A stretch of DNA of 64,000 bases, from positions 1-64,000 of the forward strand of contig CAZQJC010000361.1 of assembly GCA_964593795.1 (NCBI GenBank), read 5' to 3'. Made by a program: the position numbers and the translations under genes. Of this stretch, positions 8,429 to 15,920 are shown piece by piece; within the stretch, counting starts at the first letter, position 1, and every line of letters begins with the position of its first letter. The notes under the pieces were generated by a model that was given only the letters and a program-made list of their open reading frames with translations, was not told the origin of the DNA and did no database searches. Origin of the DNA: JAHFDS01 sp964593795. GTDB taxonomy: Bacteria > Myxococcota_A > Polyangia > JAHFDS01.

Positions 8429-11400
8429 TCACTCCATCCAGGTGGTCACACCGTCGAGCGGCGCCATCACCGGCCCGAGCGTCCCGTCGGCCGTCCGCGC
8501 CCGGTTCTCGCGGGCATCGCGGAGGTCCAGCACGTCGATCCGCCCCGGCGCCTCTCCGCGCGTCGCGTCGCTCGCATCCTCGAGCACCACGACGAGGTCG
8601 TTGTCGCCGTCCGCGAGCATCTCCCGCGGGAGCGGGAAGTCGTCGGGCGGCGTGTTCATCCAGGCGTCGCGGTAGGGCCGCGCCCACGAGCCGCGCCGCA
8701 GCCAGCCCTCGTCGGAGAGCCACCGCCCGATGAGCCGACCATTGACGTAGAGGCTCGCGTGCACCCGCTGCCCCTCGAGGTGCAGCACCGCGGGCGAGAA
8801 CGACCGCGCGGGATCGGGCAGCGCGTCCCCTCGGAAGCGCGTGTGGTACCAGGTGACGCCGCCCGCGCTGGCCACGAGCGGCACGCTCGCCGCGGACCAA
8901 CCGGTCCGGTCCACGCCCGGCGCCGCGAGCCCCGCGAGCTCGCCACCGAGCCCGGCGCGCACGTGCCAGTCGCGCACTGGCGCCGAGGCGAGCCGCGCCT
9001 GGCCGATGACGCCCTTGACCCCGTCGAAGCCGACCGCGGGCAGCCGGACGCGCAGGCCAGGCACGTCGATCGGCCCCACGCCCGGCACGGGCACCTTGCG
9101 CACGGTGCCTCGCGGGAACATGAAGCTGCCGTGGCCCCACACCTCGACGCGCACGGCGAGCTCGTTGCGCCCCGCGCGCAGCAGGCCCGCCGGCAGCTCG
9201 AAGTGGTAGTCGGGATCGTCGCTCGAGGAGCTCACCTCGGTCCCGAGCGGTGCGACCGTCAGGAGGTACCGCCCGTTCACATAGATCGAGGCGAGGTCGC
9301 TCACGGAGTCGATCCAGAGCGGGCCGCCCGCAGCCGCCTGCGCGGCCGTGAGATCCACGCTTGCGCGATACCAGGCGTGCCCCTCGAGGATGCCGTGACG
9401 CTCGAGCTCGTCCGGGGCGTCGCCGAGCGGCTCCCAGCCGTCCACCGGGAACCCGGGCGCGGCCTCGGCCTGGTCCTGCCGCGCGCGGCCGTTGCCGAGC
9501 GAAACGGCGACCGTCGGCGCGGCCGCCGCGGGCACGCGCCAGCTCGTGCGCAGCGTCCCGGCATCGTGGGCCGCGGTTGCTGACAGGCCGTGCAGCGCGA
9601 TCGCGCGCGGCGACAGGGTCACGATCGTGGCGTCTGCGCCGGGCTCGACGAACAGGCCCAGCTCGCGGCCGCGCTCCTCGAAGTAGGTCGGCCCGACGAG
9701 CACGACCGGCGCACCATCGGCGGCCCGTGAGAACCAGGTCCGCCCAGCCGAGGCGGTGTCGAGGACCACGATGCGCGTACGCACGCCGCCGGCCTCCACG
9801 ACCACCCCCTGCGGTGCGCCGTGGCGCCACCCGAGCGTGAGCGCACCAGCACGCTCTTCGTGCACGACCACGCCAACCTCCCGCGAGACGACGCGCAGCC
9901 CGGGCGCGTCGAGGCGCAGCTCGCCCTCGCTCCCTGGCGGGCCGTACACGACGAGCAGCATCTCGTCGCCGAACGCGCGATAGGTCAGCACCTCGCTGGT
10001 CGAGTAGGTCAGACGGACGCCGCGCAGCGGGAAGCGAATGGGCACGAGCTGCGCGTACTCGGTGGCGCGTCCGGCGCCGGCGGAAGGCGCGCTCGCCTCC
10101 ACGGGGACCGTCACGGTCGAGAAGCGCGGAAAGCGGTCGCCGAACGCCTCGATCGTGCCCGGCCCGAGCGTCCGCGCACGCGCGCCATCGTGGTAGAGGG
10201 ACAGGAGCGCCGCGTCGCCCTGGAGCGGCAGCCAGTAGCTGATGCGGCGGTAGGTCGCGTCGGGATCCTGCGTCCCGACCTCGCCCGAGCGCACGCGGAC
10301 GCGCTGATCGAGGCCTGCGAGCCCGGCCGTGACCCAGCTGTCCGTGCTGCGGCGCGGTCGCTCGGCGGCACCGATCAGGCCCTCGAACGACGAGAAGAAG
10401 AGGTTCGTCCGGCGCAGGTCGTGGAAGCTCGGCCGCAGCGTACCCGACGGCCCCACGGGCCCGCCGTAGTCGAGGACGTTGTGGAAGTAGCCGATGGGGG
10501 CCCGGACGAAGCCCGTGCCCGGCGTGGGCGCAGCGATCTTCCGGAGCACGTCGAGGACCTGCGCGAGCGAGCTCACGGCGCCGCCGTTCATCACGACCGC
10601 GTTCTGCCGCCCCTCGGCCGCGCTGCCGAGCGCGTTGAACTGGAAGACGGCGTCCATGCCGCCCATGACGAGCCTGCGGAGCGTGGTGGCGGGGCGATCC
10701 GTCTCGGTGACGCCGCCGGGCGTCTCCCGGTACACCCCGCCGTGCCGCGCGGCGTCGTGCAGGTCGCCGAGCAGCTGGAAGCCGTTGTACTCCGCGTGAT
10801 CGAGCGGCCCGTAGACGTTCGGCATGGGCGCGATGCCGGGCACGTCACCGGTCGCGCGCGCGCTGCCGTCGCCGGGGCAGGTCGTGACGGGGATGTCGAT
10901 GCCGTCTGCGCGCACGCGGTCGCGCAGCGCCGTCAAGTATCCCGCGACGTCGGGCACCTGATCGGCGGGACGTTCGGGCGCGCCCGCGAGCTCCGCGAGC
11001 TTGTCGAGCTCGAAGGCCTGCAGGAACCAGTCGTACTCGTTCTCGACGGCGTACAGGATGATCGGGCCGCCGTTCGTGTAGAGGAACGGTCGCACGACCT
11101 CGTCGAGCGCGCCGAGGTAGCGACCCACCGCGTCGAGGTAGTCCCGATCGTTCGTGCGCAGGTTCATCGTGCCGTCGGCCACCGCCGCGTCGCGGCTGCG
11201 CTTCGAGCTCCGCGCGAAGACCCACGCGGGAACGCCGCCGCCGTCCATCTCGTTCGTGATGTAAGGCCCAGGCCGCAGGTACACGTAGAGTCCGTGCGCC
11301 TGGCAGAGCTGGAGGAAGCGACGCAGATCGTGGGTGCGGAAGTCGTAGCGCCCCTGGGCAGGCTCGTGGTTGCGCCACGCGACGTAGACGTCGACGGTGT

Positions 11401-11698
11401 TGTAGCCAGCCGCCTTGAAGCGCCGCAGCCGGTCGTCCCAGGTCTCGGGGGGCAGCTTGAACCACTGGATCGTGCCGCCGCGCAGCAGCACGCGCCGCCC
11501 GTCGATGCGGAAGCCCGCCGCGTCGAGGGCGACGGTGCCCCCGGGATGGAAGCTCGGGTCGTCGGCCTTGTCACCGACGTCGGCGTCCGCCGCGACCTCG
11601 GGCGCGGGTGCAGCGGGTTCGCAGCCGAGGAGCAGAGAGAGTGCGAGCGCGGGGGCCACGAGGCCGCCGCGGAATGCGAAAGCAGGCGCGGAGCTCAC
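8429..11698 (-). CDS. GH35-like glycosidase lipoprotein (beta-galactosidase superfamily)
   Basis: About 1089 residues. The start is uncertain; a GTG at 11698 places a signal peptide ending LSLLLGC (lipobox). Just after Cys26 comes a GDKADD motif shared in form with two other exported proteins here. The catalytic TIM barrel (about residues 55-430) has the GH35 signatures YNTVDVYVAWRNHEP and YLRPGPYITNEMDGGGVP, and VENEY supplies the acid/base Glu. The usual SEFWxGW nucleophile block is not obvious; Glu in VYRETPGG is a candidate. Beta-sandwich domains fill the C-terminal half (ASLYVNGRLIGRW, LASIYVNGRYLL). It probably removes terminal galactose or a related sugar from polysaccharide outside the cell. 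It is followed directly by the lipase-like gene. Confidence 0.85.
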   Translation of the reverse strand: MSSAPAFAFRGGLVAPALALSLLLGCEPAAPAPEVAADADVGDKADDPSFHPGGTVALDAAGFRIDGRRVLLRGGTIQWFKLPPETWDDRLRRFKAAGYNTVDVYVAWRNHEPAQGRYDFRTHDLRRFLQLCQAHGLYVYLRPGPYITNEMDGGGVPAWVFARSSKRSRDAAVADGTMNLRTNDRDYLDAVGRYLGALDEVVRPFLYTNGGPIILYAVENEYDWFLQAFELDKLAELAGAPERPADQVPDVAGYLTALRDRVRADGIDIPVTTCPGDGSARATGDVPGIAPMPNVYGPLDHAEYNGFQLLGDLHDAARHGGVYRETPGGVTETDRPATTLRRLVMGGMDAVFQFNALGSAAEGRQNAVVMNGGAVSSLAQVLDVLRKIAAPTPGTGFVRAPIGYFHNVLDYGGPVGPSGTLRPSFHDLRRTNLFFSSFEGLIGAAERPRRSTDSWVTAGLAGLDQRVRVRSGEVGTQDPDATYRRISYWLPLQGDAALLSLYHDGARARTLGPGTIEAFGDRFPRFSTVTVPVEASAPSAGAGRATEYAQLVPIRFPLRGVRLTYSTSEVLTYRAFGDEMLLVVYGPPGSEGELRLDAPGLRVVSREVGVVVHEERAGALTLGWRHGAPQGVVVEAGGVRTRIVVLDTASAGRTWFSRAADGAPVVLVGPTYFEERGRELGLFVEPGADATIVTLSPRAIALHGLSATAAHDAGTLRTSWRVPAAAAPTVAVSLGNGRARQDQAEAAPGFPVDGWEPLGDAPDELERHGILEGHAWYRASVDLTAAQAAAGGPLWIDSVSDLASIYVNGRYLLTVAPLGTEVSSSSDDPDYHFELPAGLLRAGRNELAVRVEVWGHGSFMFPRGTVRKVPVPGVGPIDVPGLRVRLPAVGFDGVKGVIGQARLASAPVRDWHVRAGLGGELAGLAAPGVDRTGWSAASVPLVASAGGVTWYHTRFRGDALPDPARSFSPAVLHLEGQRVHASLYVNGRLIGRWLSDEGWLRRGSWARPYRDAWMNTPPDDFPLPREMLADGDNDLVVVLEDASDATRGEAPGRIDVLDLRDARENRARTADGTLGPVMAPLDGVTTWME

Positions 11699-12064
11699 CC
11701 GGCCATTTGATTCAGGTTCCGTGCCTGCCGTGTCCCAGCGGCCGATCCGAGCGAAGCCGTGGCATTTTCCGAGTTGTTCGCCGCTCCCCAGGGCCGGACA
11801 CGAACGGGGGGTGAGCTGCGCGATCTGCCTACCCGGCTGGCCAGTGTCGCCCGCGGTGCAACACCTCCCGAGGGCGCCGTCCAGCTTTCTGGAAGTCCAG
11901 AGCGCTCGCCTGCTTCGGCCCGTGAAGAGTCCGGAATGCCAAGGGAGCCGCACAGGCACGACGCCTGCAAAAGCCAGTGGCAACCAGGGAGAGACCGTGA
12001 CCCAACCCGCCACCGCCTTCTTGCCAGGCAGCTGCCAGCGCCACCCCGTCCCCCCGGAGGCGTC
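11699..12064. other. Non-coding divergent region with possible structured leader
   Basis: 366 bp between the GH35-like gene (leftward) and the STAS gene (rightward). It contains one copy of the dispersed EcoRI-like repeat (11887-11900), a CAGGC/GCCTG hairpin (11953-11967) followed by AAAAGCC, and the GGAGG ribosome site for the STAS gene. No ORF with convincing coding content was seen. The hairpin block could be a leader RNA, but it does not match a riboswitch consensus well. Confidence 0.4.
11887..11900. repeat. Dispersed EcoRI-like repeat, partial copy
   Basis: TTCTGGAAGTCCAG shares 12 consecutive bases (TTCTGGAAGTCC) with the copy at 61998-62024; here it is non-coding. Confidence 0.5.
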
Positions 12065-12703
12065 ATGAGCCCCAGCAGGACCTCCACGAGCAGCGGGGCT
12101 GCAGGCATCGTCCTGGCGGCACCGCCTCCGAGGTCGGCCAGCAAGCTACGGATTCATCGAGATCTGGCCGACCACGTCGCCACGTTCACGCTGTCCGGAC
12201 GGATCGACGAGTCGACCTCACTCCAGGAGATCGCGGACGCGCCCGCCCGGCGAGCGATCCTGGACCTCGGCGATGTCCAGAGCATCAGCAGCTACGGCAT
12301 CCGGCTGTGGATCCGGATGCTGGACGAGCTGAGCGAGCGCCGGCTGGAGGTCGGCCTGCGGCGCGTGCCGCCCTCGCTCTCCAGCCAGATGAACCTCATC
12401 GCGGACACGCGCGCTCCCGTCGAATCGTTCCTGGCGACGCTCGAGTGTGCTCGTTGCACCCATGTGGCCCCGATCGACGTGATCATCGAGATCAGCCAGC
12501 ACGCGGAGCTGATCGCCTCGAGGCAACTCCCCGAGGTTCCCTGCCGTGATTGCCGCCGCCCCCTCGTGCTCGACGAGGACGTCCGCCGCTTCCTGCGGTT
12601 TCTCGATCTGCCGCCCGAGCGCGCGGCCCTGCGAAGGGGAGCGCCCCCGGCAGCGGGCACGTGCCCTGATGGCGCAAGCAGGAACCTCGGAGGCAAGCCA
12701 TGA
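12065..12703 (+). CDS. STAS-like protein with C-terminal zinc-ribbon Cys pairs
   Basis: 212 residues. The ATG at 12065 has CCGGAGG six bases upstream. Residues about 28-120 form a STAS fold: FTLSGRIDE, AILDLGDVQSISSYGIRLW, then MNLIADTRAPV. In anti-sigma-factor antagonists the phosphorylated Ser lies in DSSG; here the loop is SISSYG, with a Ser at the matching place. Residues 128/131 and 160/163 are CxxC pairs, likely one zinc site, before a closing RRFLRFL helix. A full-length paralogue with the same architecture lies at 54973-55488. It probably acts as a partner-switching or regulatory scaffold protein in the cytoplasm (inference). Its stop overlaps a possible small gene by ATGA. Confidence 0.8.
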   Translation: MSPSRTSTSSGAAGIVLAAPPPRSASKLRIHRDLADHVATFTLSGRIDESTSLQEIADAPARRAILDLGDVQSISSYGIRLWIRMLDELSERRLEVGLRRVPPSLSSQMNLIADTRAPVESFLATLECARCTHVAPIDVIIEISQHAELIASRQLPEVPCRDCRRPLVLDEDVRRFLRFLDLPPERAALRRGAPPAAGTCPDGASRNLGGKP

Positions 12704-12894
12704 AGCGCGCGACTGATCCGGCAGGACGCCCCGAGCCGGCGCCCCCGGCACGGCCGTCAGTCCCGTGCGACGGCATCCGACGCACGCTGACTCCAATTCC
12801 CGCCCTGTCGCACGATGCGGAGGATCCGGACCTCAGCCGAGCGCTCGACCACCTCCGGCACCTCGTCGCGCGACGGGGGGCCCGGCTTGCCTGA
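12700..12894 (+). CDS. Small hypothetical protein (64 aa), coupled to STAS gene
   Basis: The ATG overlaps the preceding TGA (ATGA) and GGAGG lies 8 bases upstream, so translation is plausible. The product is Pro/Arg-rich at the N-terminus with one predicted helix (LSRALDHLRHLVARR). No family recognised. It could be an unselected coupled frame: codon third positions are less biased than in neighbouring genes. Confidence 0.35.
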   Translation: MKRATDPAGRPEPAPPARPSVPCDGIRRTLTPIPALSHDAEDPDLSRALDHLRHLVARRGARLA

Positions 12895-12937
12895 GCCCCT
12901 CCGCTGCGTCGAGCCCGTGCGTTCCGCCCTCGATGCG

Positions 12938-12952
12938 GTTAGCATGACTAAC
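12938..12952. promoter_or_regulatory. SlyA/MarR-type palindrome over the marR start codon
   Basis: GTTAGCATGACTAAC has 5-bp arms GTTAG/CTAAC and resembles the SlyA-type TTAGCnnGCTAA operator. It covers the ATG at 12944, which suits negative autoregulation, and raises the possibility that translation begins at the next in-frame ATG, 12959. Confidence 0.5.
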
Positions 12953-13465
12953 GATCCCATGCCGAAGCCTGCCACCCCGAAGCGCCACGCACGCACCACG
13001 GACGAGTCCCTCGTCCTGCACCTGTTCGACCTGACGAGCCACCTCGGGCGGCTCGGCGAGCGGATGGCCAGCCAGGTCGGCCTCACCACCCAGCAGTGGA
13101 TCGTGCTCCTGCAGATTGGCGGCGACATGAACTTCCCCGGCGCCGTGGCGGGCCGCTCCGCCACCGGCGTCCTGCCTTCGGAGATCGCCGCCGCGCGTGG
13201 CGTCTCGCGGGCGACGGTGAGCGTCCTCGTGGCGGCGCTCCTCGCCCGGGGGCTCGTGCGCAACATCGCCGACTCCGTCGACGGCCGGCGCAAGCGGCTG
13301 GCGCTGACGCCCGCCGGGGAGAAGATCCTCGACCAGACCGACCCGCTGCGCCGCGCCGCGAACCGGCGCCTCTTCTCGGCCCTGTCGGTCGCGGAGCGCG
13401 GGCAGTTCCTCGACTACCTCAAGCGCTGCCTCGAGGCGCTCGCCGCGGCGAGTCACCAGCCCTGA
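12944..13465 (+). CDS. MarR/SlyA-family transcriptional regulator
   Basis: 173 residues from ATG 12944, or 168 from ATG 12959. The winged-helix core shows LTTQQWIVLLQI, a recognition-helix region LPSEIAAARGVSRATVSVLVAALLARGLV and the wing DSVDGRRKRLALTPAG, all typical of MarR proteins, which dimerise and usually repress adjacent genes until a small phenolic or similar ligand binds. An insertion of about 15 residues (NFPGAVAGRSATG) sits before the HTH. The palindrome over its start suggests autoregulation. No drug pump or metabolic gene is directly divergent, so its other targets are not evident from position. Confidence 0.9.
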   Translation: MTNDPMPKPATPKRHARTTDESLVLHLFDLTSHLGRLGERMASQVGLTTQQWIVLLQIGGDMNFPGAVAGRSATGVLPSEIAAARGVSRATVSVLVAALLARGLVRNIADSVDGRRKRLALTPAGEKILDQTDPLRRAANRRLFSALSVAERGQFLDYLKRCLEALAAASHQP

Positions 13466-13591
13466 AGCGGGCGAGTCGCGGCAGACCGACGACGAAGGCG
13501 TCGCGCGGCGGGTGACCGGCGTATCGAGGGAAGGGAATGGACCAGAGGCCGGGTCGCGAAGGTCTGGGGGTGGGGATCCTGGAGAGGTCAA

Positions 13592-13629
13592 CCCTCGACT
13601 CTCCGGCCTCCGGTCCGGAAGGTAGAGGG
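13592..13629. terminator. Imperfect hairpin between convergent genes
   Basis: CCCTC at 13592-13596 pairs with GAGGG at 13625-13629 around an inner TCCGG/CCGGA pair. It lies between the MarR gene stop and the leftward lipoprotein stop and may terminate both transcripts. Confidence 0.4.
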
Positions 13630-13634
13630 CTAGC

Positions 13635-14255
13635 TCAGTGGCCGTCGCCCATGCGGTGCAGGTGCAGCTCGAGCGTGCCGGCATCGACGCTGCCCGTGCC
13701 GGGGAACGTGACCTTGGCCATGCTCGCAGCGTCGTAGTCCACGCCGGCCATCGGCGAGAACATGCCCCCACCCACCTCGTAGAGAACCGCGAGCACGTAG
13801 AAGTCGCCGCGCGACCGCACCGGCAGCTCGAGCGGCAGCGTGGATCCGGCCGCGATCGTCGGCATCGCTATCTGCGTGACCACCTCGGCGGGCGGACCCG
13901 CGACCGGCAGCGCCGGCACGAGTGCCACGATCAGAGCGCGCGGCGTACCAGTGAGATCCATCGGGAACTTGAGCGTTACCTGCAAGCGTGTGCCACCGGT
14001 CATGCCGCCTGCGCCGCCTGCGCCCATGCCTGCGCCGCCTGCGCCCATGCCTGCACCACCCGCGCCCGCGCCAGCGCCACCCGCGCCCGCGCCAGCGCCA
14101 CCCGCGCCCGCGCCAGCGCCACCCGCGCCCGTACCAGCGCCACCCGCGCCCATGCCAGCGCCACCCCCGCCCGCAGCGCCCTTCTCGTCACCGCCGCACG
14201 CCCCGACCACGAGCGCCGAGACGACCATCGCCACCTGCATCCAACGTCGCTTCAT
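13635..14255 (-). CDS. Lipoprotein with GAGGAG linker and beta-domain
   Basis: 206 residues, ATG at 14255 with AAAGGAAG upstream. The signal peptide ends SALVVGAC (lipobox); a Gly/Ala/Met linker (about residues 30-85) made of near-identical 15-bp DNA units follows, then a domain of about 120 residues rich in beta-strands (LQVTLKFPMDL, FYVLAVLYEVGG, AGTLELHLHRMG). The tail has several His. No known family; the fold looks like a transthyretin/carboxypeptidase-regulatory-type sandwich (weak inference). The start overlaps the stop of the VCBS-repeat gene by ATGA, so both proteins are made from one message and may form one surface complex. Confidence 0.75.
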   Translation of the reverse strand: MKRRWMQVAMVVSALVVGACGGDEKGAAGGGGAGMGAGGAGTGAGGAGAGAGGAGAGAGGAGAGAGGAGMGAGGAGMGAGGAGGMTGGTRLQVTLKFPMDLTGTPRALIVALVPALPVAGPPAEVVTQIAMPTIAAGSTLPLELPVRSRGDFYVLAVLYEVGGGMFSPMAGVDYDAASMAKVTFPGTGSVDAGTLELHLHRMGDGH

Positions 14256-15745
14256 CGCTTCTTCCTTTGCTGAGGCCCGAGGGCCGGGTTCTGCGGGACG
14301 GCGAGCGGGAAACCCGCGTTCCATCGGTAGACGTAGACCGCGTCTTCCTCGTAGGCGCTGAACACCACCTCGCCGAGCCCGTCACCATCGAGGTCGACCA
14401 CACGCGCACCGCCGGCCTGACCGAGCGGCTCGTCGAGCACGTGCGTCTCGAAATGCCCCGGGGTGATCTGCTCGAGCCAGAACACCCGCGCGTCCCCGTC
14501 GCCAGAGACCACGACGTCGCCGTCGCCGTCGCCGTCGACATCGCCCCAGCCGAGCACGCCAGGGGCCTGTCGCATGGCCGCGCCCTCGCTCGGCCGCGAG
14601 ACGATGCCGCGCGAGATCGCGCGCGCGGTCCAGGGATCCGTCGGAGAGGCCGGCCGCTCGAGCACGAAGACGGCCGACTCGGGATCGCCCGCGCGGGACG
14701 CGTTCGTATGGTTCGACGCGAGGAGTGCAGGTGCACCCGCGCCGAGCCCCGGCGCAACCTCGAGCGCGATGCTGCGCCCGACGCCGTCCGCGAGCACGTG
14801 CTTCACGAACGAAGGCGTGCCTGTCCCGCCCGTGCGCTCGAACCACACGAAGGAGGCTCCAGGCGCGAAGTACTGCGGGCTCGCCACATCGAGGTCACCA
14901 TCCCCGTCGAGATCGAGGACGAGGGGAAGCGAGCCGCCGCCTTCACCGATGCGCGCTGGAGTGCGCGAAAAGCGCTCGGGGCCGGCCTCGCCACGGAACC
15001 ACAGGGCCTCCGCGCCGCTCGAGGTCTCGGCGACCGTCACGAGATCGAGCCGGCCGTCGCCGTCGAGGTCCACCACCACCCCGCGGTGGAAGAAGCGCGA
15101 GTCCCCAGGCGCGACGAGGTCGTGACGACGGAACGACAGGCCGCCCAGGTTCTCGAACCAGACGAGCGCGCCGCACGGGCCGGCCGCGGCATCGAGCTGA
15201 CAGACGAAGAAGCCCGCGGCGAGCACCACATCGAGGTCGCCGTCGTCGTCGAGATCCACGAGCGTCGTCTCGTTCGGGAAGTACAGGCTGTCGGCCGCGG
15301 TCACGAGGGGGTGCTCGCGCCACTGGCCGAGCGAGGCGCCCTGCACGTAGACGGAGACCTCGGCGCGCGTGAGCGTCACGATCGCGCCGTCGGAGATCTG
15401 GACCGGTCCGATGCGCGAGACGACGAGGTCCTTCTTGCCGTCTCCGTCGAGATCGCCGGCGCTCACCCAGGCCGGACCGCGCGGGCCCCGCGCCACGGTG
15501 TGGCGGTCGAACGAGCCCACCTTCGCCGGCTCGGGGGCGGACGAGGGCCCATCGGGCCGCGTCCCCGCCGGTGCGTCGGTGGGGCGTGCATCGGCGGGGC
15601 GTGCGTCGGCGGGGCGTGCGTCGGGCGGCGTCGCCGAGGGACGATCGCCGCAGGCGATCGAGGCGAGCGCGACCACGGCGCCCAGCCAGGCTTGCCCCGC
15701 GGCGGCGGGACGGACGGGAGGCGAAAGCAGGATCGGTATTGACAT
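14252..15745 (-). CDS. FG-GAP/VCBS-repeat lipoprotein
   Basis: About 497 residues from ATG 15745. The signal peptide ends VALASIAC (lipobox); a spacer of repeated PADAR units follows. The rest is a beta-propeller of FG-GAP/VCBS repeats with calcium-binding loops of the form DLDGDGxxD: DLDGDGKKDLVV, DLDDDGDLDVVL, DLDGDGRLDLVT, DLDGDGDLDVAS, DVDGDGDGDVVV and DLDGDGLGEVVF. Such propellers mediate adhesion or protein contacts at the cell surface and need calcium. It is translationally coupled to the downstream linker lipoprotein. Upstream AAGTGA-type motifs may control it together with the divergent cytochrome gene. Confidence 0.85.
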   Translation of the reverse strand: MSIPILLSPPVRPAAAGQAWLGAVVALASIACGDRPSATPPDARPADARPADARPTDAPAGTRPDGPSSAPEPAKVGSFDRHTVARGPRGPAWVSAGDLDGDGKKDLVVSRIGPVQISDGAIVTLTRAEVSVYVQGASLGQWREHPLVTAADSLYFPNETTLVDLDDDGDLDVVLAAGFFVCQLDAAAGPCGALVWFENLGGLSFRRHDLVAPGDSRFFHRGVVVDLDGDGRLDLVTVAETSSGAEALWFRGEAGPERFSRTPARIGEGGGSLPLVLDLDGDGDLDVASPQYFAPGASFVWFERTGGTGTPSFVKHVLADGVGRSIALEVAPGLGAGAPALLASNHTNASRAGDPESAVFVLERPASPTDPWTARAISRGIVSRPSEGAAMRQAPGVLGWGDVDGDGDGDVVVSGDGDARVFWLEQITPGHFETHVLDEPLGQAGGARVVDLDGDGLGEVVFSAYEEDAVYVYRWNAGFPLAVPQNPALGPQQRKKR

Positions 15746-15888
15746 AAGTGAGACGAGCCACCTTCTACTTTCTTCAAATCCATCCTGCAAGCAGGATCGA
15801 AGCGGACACCGTCCGAGCCCCATTTCGCACGTGGCCCTGCGTACAGCCCGGCGGGCGAAACAAGTGATATGCTGAACTTCTCACTTGT
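15743..15888. promoter_or_regulatory. Repeated AAGTGA half-sites between divergent genes
   Basis: CATAAGTGAGA occurs at the VCBS gene start (15743-15753), and ACAAGTGA (15860-15867) faces TCACTTGT (15881-15888) as a perfect 8-bp inverted repeat with a 13-base spacer, followed at once by another CACTT. The spacing is consistent with a repressor or activator shared by both divergent transcription units. Confidence 0.45.
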
Positions 15889-15920
15889 CACTTTAAGGCC
15901 GAGCGCGCTATTCGACCCGG

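Noticed and set aside
11930..12060. Cobalamin or c-di-GMP riboswitch
   Set aside because: Only short fragments resemble the consensus boxes, and key conserved blocks are missing; kept only as a low-interest structured-leader observation.
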